Positions 52,214-60,399 of a stretch of DNA of 64,000 nt are shown piece by piece. Under the pieces are notes generated by a model. It did no database searches and was not told the origin of the DNA. It was given only the letters and a program-made list of their open reading frames with translations. The stretch covers positions 1,568,501-1,632,500 of the forward strand of contig NZ_CP066369.1 of assembly GCF_016406305.1 (NCBI RefSeq), read 5' to 3'. Origin of the DNA: Shewanella putrefaciens. GTDB taxonomy: Bacteria > Pseudomonadota > Gammaproteobacteria > Enterobacterales > Shewanellaceae. Position 1 is the stretch's first letter. The number at the start of each line of letters is the position of its first letter. A program made the position numbers and the translations under genes.

Positions 52214-52609
52214 CTACTGCGCGCAGGCGGGCAGATATTCGGATAATTCCAGCAGATTACAATCTGGGTCGCGGATATAGACAGAGTTTATCCGGCCGGT
52301 GGCGCCGGTGCGCAGTACTGGGCCTTCAATGATCTCAACCTGAAGGGCGTTTAAATGGGCAATCACTTCTTCCATGCTGTGGCTGACCACAAAACACAAG
52401 TCGGCGCTGCCGGGGGTGGCGAGGGCGGCTTTAGGTTCAAACTCGGCGCCCGCTTGATGGAGATTGATTTTTTGATCGCCAAAACCTAAGGCGATGCGGC
52501 CTTGACCAAATACCGACTTTTTCATCCCTAATACGCTCTGATAGAAGGCGACGCTGGCCTCGATATCTTTTACGGTTAACACTAAATGGTCTAGGCGGGT
52601 CACGCGCAT
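52214..52609 (-). CDS. VOC-family (glyoxalase-like) protein
   Basis: A 131-residue VOC protein. It opens RLDHLVLTVKDIEASVAFYQSVLGM, giving the first metal-ligand His, and ends VYIRDPDCNLLELSEY with the Glu ligand. It resembles the small family often annotated as virulence protein or glyoxalase/bleomycin resistance. The substrate is unknown. It is a single gene between the transposase and DUF502. Confidence 0.82.
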   Translation of the reverse strand: MRVTRLDHLVLTVKDIEASVAFYQSVLGMKKSVFGQGRIALGFGDQKINLHQAGAEFEPKAALATPGSADLCFVVSHSMEEVIAHLNALQVEIIEGPVLRTGATGRINSVYIRDPDCNLLELSEYLPACAQ

Positions 52610-52767
52610 CTTACTGTCCTCAAGGCTAATTATTGTTATATGGCTTGCTTTGGCCTTACCTTACATCAAGTGCTGGTGCAAAAGTGACACTGTGGTAGCA
52701 TTTAACGCGTTTTTGGGCGTAAATATTTTATGCCTTTTTTTTATCCCGTTGATTAAATGAGACTGTA

Positions 52768-53373
52768 ATGAAGAAAACCTTAGCCCGTGGCTTAATGAAT
52801 TTGCTCCCCATGGCGCTCAGCCTGTGGCTGTTTTGGTCACTGTTTGTGTCTTTAGATGGTTTAGGGATTTTTATTTTAGAGTTGGTAGGAATTAACCAAC
52901 AGTTTGTCGGCTTAGGTTTTATGCTGGTGGTGGCCTTAGTCTTTGCGGTTGGCTTACTGTTTTCAGTCAGTCCAATTGTGTGGCTTTATGGTTGGCTTGA
53001 GCGCCAGTTGATGCGCTTCCCACTGTTTAAATCGGTTTATGGCAGTATCCGCGATATTGCCTCCTTGATGAATCGTGAAGGCAAGCCGACAAGCCAAAAG
53101 ACTGTGTTAGTGAGGCAGGCGAACGGCAGTTTTGTGGTGGGATTTATTATGACAGACACGCCACCGCAGCCCTTGCTCGATGCGTTGCCAGAGGGGGATT
53201 GGGTGCCGGTATTATTCCAGCTAAGCTATCAAATGGCGGGGGTTACGAGCCTAGTCAAGCGGGATGATTTGATCCTCGTCGACTGGTCGTTTGAAGAGGC
53301 GATGCGCTTTAATTTAACGGCGGGCATTTCACAGACCCCACATTCGGCGACAGTTAACGCTAAACCTGCTTAA
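52768..53373 (+). CDS. DUF502 membrane protein
   Basis: A 201-residue protein with two N-terminal hydrophobic helices (about residues 8-36 and 46-73). A soluble domain follows, with the DUF502 pattern FPLFKSVYGSIRDIASLMNREG and later GFIMTDTPPQPL. The domain probably faces the cytoplasm. Function in bacteria is unknown; plant relatives (LCV-like) are membrane proteins of unclear role. A strong terminator follows. Confidence 0.85.
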   Translation: MKKTLARGLMNLLPMALSLWLFWSLFVSLDGLGIFILELVGINQQFVGLGFMLVVALVFAVGLLFSVSPIVWLYGWLERQLMRFPLFKSVYGSIRDIASLMNREGKPTSQKTVLVRQANGSFVVGFIMTDTPPQPLLDALPEGDWVPVLFQLSYQMAGVTSLVKRDDLILVDWSFEEAMRFNLTAGISQTPHSATVNAKPA

Positions 53374-53425
53374 CGGCTGTTTTGGTATTAAAAGTTAAAA
53401 TAACCTTCTTTTGTGGTATAATTGC

Positions 53426-53456
53426 ATGGCGACTTTGTTAGTCGCCATTTTTTATG
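53426..53456 (+). terminator. Terminator of the DUF502 gene
   Basis: ATGGCGACT (53426-53434) and AGTCGCCAT (53440-53448) form a perfect 9-bp stem with loop TTGTT, followed by TTTTTTAT. Confidence 0.9.
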
Positions 53457-53540
53457 CTGATTATTCCAACTGAACTTAGCGTTATGTTGTGGTGTTAAAT
53501 GCCACGGGTACTATGCGCAGGTTTTTATCGTTTAAATACC

Positions 53541-53594
53541 TATACCCAAACAACCTTATTACATAGCTTCGTATATTGAGGTCGGTTGGATATA
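53541..53594. repeat. Degenerate palindromic intergenic repeat, copy 1
   Basis: TATACCCAAACAACC at the left end and GGTCGGTTGGATATA at the right end are imperfect inverted copies. The middle contains TAGCTTCGTATATTGAGG. It resembles the repeat at 56227-56286 in ends, length and centre. Confidence 0.55.
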
Positions 53595-53761
53595 AGTATG
53601 AGATAACAAGGTATTGCAGCAATGTTGCCTATGTTATTGATGCTTTTGGGTGTGCTTAATACCGCGAGTGTTGGAATGATCGTGAGTTGACTGTTTGGCT
53701 AAAGTTTAGGAGCTTAGGCTGGAGGTCATCCATCGAAAACCTGTCACCACTAGGGGTATTC

Positions 53762-55738
53762 ATGTCGATTAAATCGAGTATCAATCCACCGGTATTTTAT
53801 TCATCGGTCTTTTTCATCATCTTAATGGTGATGATCTGTGCCATTTGGCCAACCGAGGCCAACTTGTTTTTTAAATCAATGCAGTCATGGATAGAAGTTA
53901 AAGCCGGTTGGCTTTACATTTTGGGCGTCGCTATTTTTATGATTTTCATCATCTTTGTGATGGTGAGCCGCTTTGGTGATATCAAACTTGGGCCAGATCA
54001 TTCAGTGCCTGACTATAGCTATAAAAGCTGGATAGCTATGCTATTTTCCGCGGGTATGGGCATAGGCTTAATGTTTTTTGGGGTTGCCGAGCCAGTGATG
54101 CATTATCTGGCACCGCCCGATGCCACACCTGAGAGCCTCGCCGCGGCAAAAGAGGCGATGAAAATCACTTTCTTCCACTGGGGGATCCACGCCTGGGCCA
54201 TTTATGCTGTGGTTGCCCTGAGCCTAGCGTATTTTGCCTATCGCCATAAATTGCCCCTATTACCCCGCAGTGCCCTGTATCCCTTAATCGGTGAGCGTAT
54301 TCATGGGCCCATTGGCCATAGCGTCGATACCTTCGCGGTGCTCGGCACTATGTTTGGGGTGGCAACATCCTTAGGCTTTGGCGTGTTACAGGTCAATTCT
54401 GGGCTAAGTTATTTGTTTAAAAGCTTTCCTAACAACACTTTAGTCCAGGTCGCTTTGATTATTGGTATTACATTACTTGCAACCCTTTCGGTGTTTTCTG
54501 GGTTAGATAAGGGCGTTAAACGACTGAGCGAGCTGAACCTTGGGCTAGCGCTTATTCTATTACTTATTGTCTTAATCCTTGGGCCAACCGTGATGCTGTT
54601 GCAGGCCTTTGTGCAAAATACCGGCAGTTATCTAAGTGATATCGTTAATAAAACCTTTAACTTATATGCCTATCAACACAAGGAGGATTGGCTCGGTGGC
54701 TGGACTTTACTCTACTGGGGCTGGTGGATTTCCTGGTCGCCATTTGTGGGGACTTTTATTGCGCGTGTCAGCCGTGGTCGTACCATACGTGAGTTTTTAG
54801 TGGGTGTGTTATTTGTGCCATCGGCGCTGACCTTCCTGTGGATGACTGTGTTTGGCAACTCCGCCATCGACGCCATCATGAATCATGGCGCGACTTACTT
54901 AGCCGATGCCGTGAATACCGATGTGCCTGTGGCCTTATTTGCATTTTTTGAGCATATGCCTTTTCCGAGCCTATTGTCGGGGATAGGGATTTGTTTAGTG
55001 GTGACCTTCTTTGTGACCTCGTCTGATTCGGGATCCTTAGTGATCGATAATTTGACCTCGGGTGGGGATAATAACGCCCCCGTTTGGCAGCGGGTATTTT
55101 GGGCCTTACTCCAAGGTGTGGTGGCTTCAGTCCTGCTTTTAGCGGGTGGTTTACAGGCGCTGCAGACGGCGGCCATCGCCAGTGCGTTGCCATTTTTATG
55201 TGTGATGTTATTGATGTGTTTGGGGCTTTATAAAGCCTTGAAAGACGATTGGCTGAAGATCAACAGCATGCAGTTACATAACACTAGCGTACAGTACGCC
55301 AAAACGAACATCCGTTGGGAGGAACGAATTGAGGTGCTCGTTGCGCATCCAACCGAAGAAGACGTGCGACTCTTTCTCAATAATGTGGCAACACCGGCAT
55401 TATCTAAGGTGTGTCAGCACTTTATGACTAAGGGCATAGTGGCCGATCTCGAATATTTAGACGGTAAAGTGCGGCTAGTGATCAGTAATGAAGTCCATTT
55501 GCCCTTTGTATACGGGGTACGTATGCGCTGCTTTGAGATTGTGAATCCCGTAGGTGAAGAATTAGAGCAGGGCAATACCTTGTACTACCGCGCCGAGGTT
55601 TACCTAGAGCAGGGCGGCCAGCACTATGATGTGATGGGCTATACCGAAGAGCAGCTCCTAGCGGATATAGTGACCCAGTACGAAAAGTACCTGCACTATT
55701 TGCACCTTTCTAATGCCGACCAAGGACATGTGGCTTAG
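53762..55738 (+). CDS. BCCT-family betaine/choline/carnitine transporter
   Basis: A 658-residue membrane protein with about twelve helices. The BCCT signatures are MGIGLMFFGVAEPVMHYL (near residue 100) and the GWWISWSPFVGTFIARVSRG block (near 322). A soluble C-terminal domain of about 140 residues follows the last helix, as in BetT-type choline transporters, and may sense osmotic state. The start is ATG 53762, because the signature N-terminus MSIKSSINPPVFYSS follows and AGGGG lies upstream; the frame extends to 53687 without support. Substrate is probably choline or a betaine for osmoprotection. Confidence 0.88.
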   Translation: MSIKSSINPPVFYSSVFFIILMVMICAIWPTEANLFFKSMQSWIEVKAGWLYILGVAIFMIFIIFVMVSRFGDIKLGPDHSVPDYSYKSWIAMLFSAGMGIGLMFFGVAEPVMHYLAPPDATPESLAAAKEAMKITFFHWGIHAWAIYAVVALSLAYFAYRHKLPLLPRSALYPLIGERIHGPIGHSVDTFAVLGTMFGVATSLGFGVLQVNSGLSYLFKSFPNNTLVQVALIIGITLLATLSVFSGLDKGVKRLSELNLGLALILLLIVLILGPTVMLLQAFVQNTGSYLSDIVNKTFNLYAYQHKEDWLGGWTLLYWGWWISWSPFVGTFIARVSRGRTIREFLVGVLFVPSALTFLWMTVFGNSAIDAIMNHGATYLADAVNTDVPVALFAFFEHMPFPSLLSGIGICLVVTFFVTSSDSGSLVIDNLTSGGDNNAPVWQRVFWALLQGVVASVLLLAGGLQALQTAAIASALPFLCVMLLMCLGLYKALKDDWLKINSMQLHNTSVQYAKTNIRWEERIEVLVAHPTEEDVRLFLNNVATPALSKVCQHFMTKGIVADLEYLDGKVRLVISNEVHLPFVYGVRMRCFEIVNPVGEELEQGNTLYYRAEVYLEQGGQHYDVMGYTEEQLLADIVTQYEKYLHYLHLSNADQGHVA

Positions 55739-55840
55739 GCGCTGCGGGCGCTTTGCTAAAACGGGATATATTGCCCCAAGTGATAACTCGGATTATCCTT
55801 GGGGAAATTATCAGTGGTTGTTTTTAGGTTAGGTGTGAGC

Positions 55841-56203
55841 ATGTCAACAAATCAAGGCCAGAGTAAGTTAGACCAAGTGTTAGCCGAGGCGCGGGAATAC
55901 AAAGCCAAACGCGAGAGCGGTTACCGCGAACAGGCGTTAAAACTGTATCCTTGGGTGTGTGGCCGTTGTACTCGAGAATTTACCCCGAAAAATTTGAGCG
56001 AGCTGACAGTCCATCACAGAGATCATAACCACGATAACAACCCTTCCGACGGTTCTAACTGGGAATTACTGTGCCTGTATTGCCACGACAACGAACATTC
56101 CCGCTTTGAAGAACTGATCCGTTACGGTAGCACCACAGAAACGAAGCAAGCGGCGGCGACCTACAATCCCTTTGCCGATTTAAAGGCCATGATGAAGAAA
56201 TAA
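55841..56203 (+). CDS. yajD: HNH-endonuclease-like protein YajD
   Basis: A 120-residue protein with an HNH fold. The first zinc pair is in VCGRCTREF, then the catalytic-type segment LTVHHRDHNHDNNPSDGSNW, then the second pair LCLYCHDNEHSR. This matches E. coli YajD, whose substrate is unknown. The start is ATG 55841; an in-frame ATG at 55799 gives 14 more residues without a good ribosome site. A palindromic repeat separates it from the convergent DUF1289 gene. Confidence 0.85.
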   Translation: MSTNQGQSKLDQVLAEAREYKAKRESGYREQALKLYPWVCGRCTREFTPKNLSELTVHHRDHNHDNNPSDGSNWELLCLYCHDNEHSRFEELIRYGSTTETKQAAATYNPFADLKAMMKK

Positions 56204-56226
56204 CTGGAGTAAGCGCTGAGCGGGTT

Positions 56227-56286
56227 TATACCCAAACGATCTCAAGATGCTCTGAAACTCGTATCTTGAGGTAGCTTGGGTTTATA
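56227..56286. repeat. Palindromic intergenic repeat, copy 2
   Basis: TATACCCAA (56227-56235) and TTGGGTTTATA (56276-56286) form the outer arms, and CTCAAGAT (56241-56248) with ATCTTGAG (56263-56270) the inner arms around a 14-base loop. It can fold as one long hairpin between two convergent genes. Its right end supplies the stop codon of the DUF1289 gene. Confidence 0.7.
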
Positions 56287-56515
56287 ATTTTTTAGCTAAG
56301 CGCTCTTCGGCTTCTAACCATTTGGCTCGGCTCAGAATATGTCTATTTTCAGCGCCTTCGAAATGCGCCTTGCGGGCCGGAAGTTGGTCGATGATTGAAT
56401 GCTGCTCGGCTTCACTGGCATCGCGCCAGGCGACAATTTCGTCAATATGGCGAAAGCAGCCCATACAATAGTCTTCATCGTTTAAGCCGCAGCGGGCAAC
56501 GCAGGGTGAAAGCAT
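56282..56515 (-). CDS. DUF1289 family small Cys-rich protein
   Basis: A 77-residue protein with the DUF1289 pattern: SPCVARCGLNDEDYCMGCFRH, four Cys in a CX3C...CX2C arrangement at the N-terminus, then DEIVAWRDASEAE. It probably binds zinc or iron, and the function is unknown. The remaining helices contain ARKAHFEGA. Its stop codon lies inside the palindromic repeat 56227-56286. It is divergent from the methyltransferase gene. Confidence 0.85.
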   Translation of the reverse strand: MLSPCVARCGLNDEDYCMGCFRHIDEIVAWRDASEAEQHSIIDQLPARKAHFEGAENRHILSRAKWLEAEERLAKKL

Positions 56516-56679
56516 AGGTGTCCTCTGGAGCCTTATGGTTAGTTAACCGAGTCTTCTCAGTTATCGATATGATTGAGTGTTTAAAGGCCGCGATACTAAC
56601 ATTTTTTCGCATAAAGTCATCTTTAGGGCGCATTCCCTTGGCCTAAGTTGAGACAAGTATTTTTTATACCGGGCATCTA

Positions 56680-58035
56680 GTGAATCAAGCAAATCCTCAA
56701 AAGACATCTAGCGATAAAGAGCAATTTAACCAGATTAATCAATTGCTCGAGCAGAGTCGCCCCCTATGGCAAGTGCGCGCCTTTGAGACCAACGTCCTGC
56801 CATGGCAGGCGGATTTCCCTTGTTTGGCACTCAGGCTGTGGGACATCAGTGATGACGAACTCGATAACCTAGATGCCGAGCAAGATAGGCTAGTCAAAGC
56901 CCTATTACCCGCGTTAACCCAAGATCTTCACCTGCGAGGGCTAGATTGGGATCTGTCTTTGTTGACTGCGACTCCTGTGGTAAGTGACGCGGCATTAGTG
57001 CAAACGCCAGATATTCAATTTGACGATAGCGCACATTTCAGCGCCCACATTAAGGGGCGTAAATGGGCGCAAATTACTGCCTTTGTGCAGCATTTACCCG
57101 AGTACGATTTACCTGTGCTGGAGTGGTGTGCGGGCAAGGGGCACTTAGGCCGATTGATTGCTAAGACCCGCGGCGTCGATGTGGTCAGCCTCGAGTGGCA
57201 AGCAAAGCTCTGTGAAGAGGGGCAGGCGTTTGCGCAGCAATGGCAGTTACCCCAACGTTTTATCTGTGCCGATGCCTTTGCTATTGGGACTGATGCTGGG
57301 TTAACAGCGGCTGGATTAACAGAGACTGGGTTAACAGAGGCTGGGATAAATGATGGGCAAGAGAGCCCCAATCGAGCCAATGAGAATCCGTTGGCGCGTC
57401 ACCAGCAGGCGGTTGCGCTCCATGCCTGTGGCGATTTGCATGTGCGCCTGTTGAAACTTGCCACCGAAGCGGGCACGCGGGCGCTGGCGATTTCCCCCTG
57501 TTGTTATCATTTAATTCAAGCGAGCCATTATCAGCCGTTATCGACAGTTGCTCAGCAGAGCACACTTAAGCTCAGCCGTCACGACTTGCAGTTGCCACTG
57601 CAGCAGAGTGTGATTGCTAATGCGAAACAACAGGCGCTGCGCCATCAAGAAATCGCGTGGCGCTTAGGTTTTGATGCACTGCAACGCCAATGCCGACAAA
57701 TTGATGAATATTTACCTTTACCTTCGTTAAAACAGAGTCAACTCAGTGGCAGTTTTGCCGATTTTTGCCTGTGGGCGGCGCAGCAAAAATCTGTCCTCAT
57801 ACCGCAACATTGTGATTTTGCGGCTTGGCTCGAACTTGGGCGGCAAAGGCAAAGATTGACTCGACGTATCGATTTAGTGGCGCATTTATTTCGCAGCCTA
57901 CTCGAGCGCTGGTTAATCCTCGATCGCTGCTGTTTTTTGCAGGAGCACGGCTATCGGGTTGTTGTGGGTGAATTTTGCGCAAACAGTGTCACGCCGAGAA
58001 ATGCGCTGATTTTGGCATTAAAATCGGACGATTAA
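56680..58035 (+). CDS. SAM-dependent methyltransferase-like protein
   Basis: A 451-residue protein. The central Rossmann-like part has motif I, LEWCAGKGHLGRLIAKT (near residue 148), and an acidic strand end VVSLEWQ near 170. A later ALHACGDLHVRLLKLA and ISPCCYHLI (near 268) are typical of the Methyltransf_32-like group. Substrate is unknown; RNA or a small molecule is possible. The start is GTG at 56680, which lacks a strong ribosome site, so the start is uncertain. A 15-bp tandem repeat adds an LTxxG-type insert at about residues 203-222. Confidence 0.72.
   Translation: MNQANPQKTSSDKEQFNQINQLLEQSRPLWQVRAFETNVLPWQADFPCLALRLWDISDDELDNLDAEQDRLVKALLPALTQDLHLRGLDWDLSLLTATPVVSDAALVQTPDIQFDDSAHFSAHIKGRKWAQITAFVQHLPEYDLPVLEWCAGKGHLGRLIAKTRGVDVVSLEWQAKLCEEGQAFAQQWQLPQRFICADAFAIGTDAGLTAAGLTETGLTEAGINDGQESPNRANENPLARHQQAVALHACGDLHVRLLKLATEAGTRALAISPCCYHLIQASHYQPLSTVAQQSTLKLSRHDLQLPLQQSVIANAKQQALRHQEIAWRLGFDALQRQCRQIDEYLPLPSLKQSQLSGSFADFCLWAAQQKSVLIPQHCDFAAWLELGRQRQRLTRRIDLVAHLFRSLLERWLILDRCCFLQEHGYRVVVGEFCANSVTPRNALILALKSDD
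57286..57345 (+). repeat. In-frame 15-bp repeat inside the methyltransferase gene
   Basis: Four units of the kind TTAACAGAGGCTGGG (57301, 57316, 57331, and a diverged one at 57286) encode GTDAG, LTAAG, LTETG and LTEAG. The insert lies between the SAM-binding half and the CCYH segment, probably a surface loop. Confidence 0.85.
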
Positions 58036-58095
58036 AAAATAGCGTCTTAAAATGTGCTGTACAGCAATGTTTTTTATGAATTATTTCTGTATTAG

Positions 58096-58110
58096 TCAAT
58101 TTGAAATTGA
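58096..58110. promoter_or_regulatory. Palindrome upstream of oleA
   Basis: TCAATT (58096-58101) and AATTGA (58105-58110) are exact inverted copies around TGA. This 15-bp palindrome lies about 178 bp before the oleA start and could be an operator for an unknown regulator. The rest of the 253-bp gap shows no gene. Confidence 0.4.
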
Positions 58111-58288
58111 TCTTGCCAGTGCCTATGCTCCTAGGCTGATGTGAGTCAGTGTGAGACAAGTCTTACGCTGAAGATGGTTTTTTATTGAATCATCGGGCTT
58201 TTCTTGTTCAAATGTCGCATTAATGACGAATAACAACTGAAAGCTGGCCCTTAGGTCAGCCATTCTAGTGAGCGAATAAAACAGTTTC

Positions 58289-59338
58289 ATGAAATATTCC
58301 CGCGTATTTATTAATAGCCTGGCCTATGAACTGGCGCCTGTTGTGGTCTCCAGTAGCGAGCTAGAGTCTCGTCTTGCACCTTTATATCAAAAGTTCCGTA
58401 TTCCAATGGGACAGTTGGCAGCATTGACTGGCATCACAGAGCGCCGCTGGTGGCCTAAAGGGCATCAATTGTCTGACGGGGCGATTAAAGCGGCCCGTAA
58501 AGCCATGGTTGAAACGGGAATAGATGTCGCCGATTTAGGTGCTGTGGTCTACACCGGAGTGTGCCGGGATCAGCACGAACCCGCCACAGCCTGCCGGATC
58601 GCCGCCGAGCTTGGCGTGTCAAAGGACACTGCGATTTACGATATCAGCAATGCCTGCCTTGGGGTGTTATCGGGCATTTTAGATATCGCTAACCGGATTG
58701 AACTCGGGCAAATCAAGGCGGGTATGGTGGTGTCCTGTGAATCGGCGCGGGATATTGTCGATGTCACTATCGACAATATGCTGGCCGATCCGACCATGCA
58801 GAATTTTGCTCAATCCCTTGCGACCTTAACCGGTGGCTCTGGCGCCGTTGCCGTGATCTTGACCGATGGCAGCTTACCGCTTGCGAATGTGCGTCAACAT
58901 CAATTACTTGGGGCTTCACACCTCTCTGCGCCGCAGCATCACCAGCTGTGTCAGTGGGGATTGCAGGAAGTGGGTCATAATATTTACCGCGAGTTTATGC
59001 GTACCGATGCGGTAACGCTCCTCAAAGAAGGGGTCGAGCTGGCGAAACACACTTGGGAGCATTTCCTCGAGCAGCGCAATTGGTTGGTCGAGCAAGTGGA
59101 TAAGGTGATTTGCCACCAAGTGGGCGCGTCGAACCGCAAGCAAGTGTTGAGTGCACTCAATATCCCACCAGAAAAAGAGTTTCCGACCTATCAATTGCTG
59201 GGCAATATGGGCACGGTTTCTTTGCCCGTGACTGCCGCCATGGCCCACGATCAGGGATTTTTACGCCCAGGGGATCAGGTGAGCTTTTTAGGCATAGGTA
59301 GTGGCTTAAATTGCATGATGTTAGGCATTAAGTGGTAA
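58289..59338 (+). CDS. oleA: OleA, fatty acyl-CoA head-to-head condensing enzyme
   Basis: A 349-residue thiolase-superfamily protein. The nucleophile is Cys123 in ISNACLGVLSG, and the base Glu97 is in CRDQHEPATA. The 26-residue spacing equals that of Xanthomonas OleA (Cys143, Glu117). The His of CHQVGASN and the Asn of LGNMGT complete the site. It joins two fatty acyl-CoA molecules by a Claisen reaction to a 2-alkyl-3-ketoacid, the first step of olefin synthesis; in Shewanella the end product is a polyunsaturated C31 hydrocarbon. It is separated from oleB by 149 bp with a hairpin. Confidence 0.95.
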   Translation: MKYSRVFINSLAYELAPVVVSSSELESRLAPLYQKFRIPMGQLAALTGITERRWWPKGHQLSDGAIKAARKAMVETGIDVADLGAVVYTGVCRDQHEPATACRIAAELGVSKDTAIYDISNACLGVLSGILDIANRIELGQIKAGMVVSCESARDIVDVTIDNMLADPTMQNFAQSLATLTGGSGAVAVILTDGSLPLANVRQHQLLGASHLSAPQHHQLCQWGLQEVGHNIYREFMRTDAVTLLKEGVELAKHTWEHFLEQRNWLVEQVDKVICHQVGASNRKQVLSALNIPPEKEFPTYQLLGNMGTVSLPVTAAMAHDQGFLRPGDQVSFLGIGSGLNCMMLGIKW

Positions 59339-59355
59339 AGGCGCCTCGCGCCTTT
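59337..59355 (+). terminator. Hairpin at the oleA stop codon
   Basis: AAAGGCGC (59337-59344) and GCGCCTTT (59348-59355) form a perfect 8-bp stem with loop CTC, starting within the oleA stop codon. There is no following T-run, so it may be a partial terminator or an mRNA-stabilising element rather than a full stop. Confidence 0.55.
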
Positions 59356-59375
59356 ATCTGCATTATTGTGCTGAT

Positions 59376-59405
59376 TGCCTAAAGACTGGTTGCTTAAAGA
59401 CTAAT
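59376..59405. repeat. 15-bp direct repeat in the oleA-oleB gap
   Basis: Two tandem units, TGCCTAAAGACTGGT (59376-59390) and TGCTTAAAGACTAAT (59391-59405). They lie between the hairpin and the oleB ribosome site. Confidence 0.7.
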
Positions 59406-59487
59406 TGTGCCTAAAAAATAGCGCCGATATGCTAAGGTGACTCGCTCACATCAGCTCGAATAAATAAAACAAAAGATAGGATGCGTC

Positions 59488-60399
59488 ATGTTAGACACTC
59501 TGTTGCCCTTTAAACGTCATTTTCTGAGCCTTAATGGCAACAAGTTACACTATATCAACGAAGGCCAAGGCGAACCTGTGGTCATGGTGCACGGTAACCC
59601 TAGCTGGTCGTTTTATTACCGCAATCTTGTCAGCGCCTTAAAAGACACACACCAATGCATAGTGCCGGATCATATCGGCTGTGGCCTGTCGGATAAGCCG
59701 GATGATAGCGGTTACGATTACACCCTAAAGAATCGTATTGATGATTTAGAAACCCTGCTCGATAGCCTAAATATTAAAGAAAACATTACCTTAGTCGTAC
59801 ACGACTGGGGTGGCATGATAGGTATGGGTTACGCGGCGCGCTATCCTGAGCGTATTAAGCGTTTAGTGATTTTAAATACCGGGGCTTTTCATTTACCCGA
59901 ATCAAAACCCTTGCCGCTGGCGCTGTTGATTTGCCGTAATACCCTGCTAGGTACTGTATTGGTGCGGGGTTTTAATGCCTTTTCGTCTATCGCCTCCTAT
60001 GTTGGCGTGAAGCGTCAGCCTATGTCTAAATATATCCGCGAGGCCTATGTCGCGCCCTTTAACTCTTGGGCTAATCGTATTTCGACGCTGCGTTTTGTGC
60101 AGGATATTCCGCTGAAAGCAGGGGATAGAAATTATCAATTAGTCTCTGATATTGCAGCAAGTTTACCTAAATTTGCCAAAGTGCCGACCCTGATCTGTTG
60201 GGGGCTTAAGGACTTTGTGTTCGATAAGCACTTTTTAGCCAAATGGCGCGAGCATATGCCCCATGCGACAGTGCATGAATTTGCCGACTGCGGGCACTAT
60301 ATCCTCGAAGATGCCAGCGATGAAGTGATTACACATATCAAACACTTTATGGCCGATGATGTGCCTGCAAGGGCGCAATTAGAACAGGCTGCGGGTTAA
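59488..60399 (+). CDS. oleB: OleB, beta-lactone decarboxylase of the haloalkane-dehalogenase fold
   Basis: A 303-residue alpha/beta hydrolase. The nucleophile is Asp106 in [10 protein letters not shown], and the His is in [11 protein letters not shown] (His270). The oxyanion segment is HGNPSW near residue 35. The Asp nucleophile places it with haloalkane dehalogenases and OleB rather than esterases. It opens the beta-lactone made by OleC and releases CO2 to give the cis-olefin. The stop overlaps the oleC start (TAATG at 60397-60401). AGGATGCG precedes the ATG. Confidence 0.9.
   Translation: MLDTLLPFKRHFLSLNGNKLHYINEGQGEPVVMVHGNPSWSFYYRNLVSALKDTHQCIVPDHIGCGLSDKPDDSGYDYTLKNRIDDLETLLDSLNIKENITLVVHDWGGMIGMGYAARYPERIKRLVILNTGAFHLPESKPLPLALLICRNTLLGTVLVRGFNAFSSIASYVGVKRQPMSKYIREAYVAPFNSWANRISTLRFVQDIPLKAGDRNYQLVSDIAASLPKFAKVPTLICWGLKDFVFDKHFLAKWREHMPHATVHEFADCGHYILEDASDEVITHIKHFMADDVPARAQLEQAAG

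Noticed and set aside
53687..53761. Extended N-terminus for the BCCT transporter
   Set aside because: The extra 25 residues match no family and ATG 53762 has a better ribosome site.
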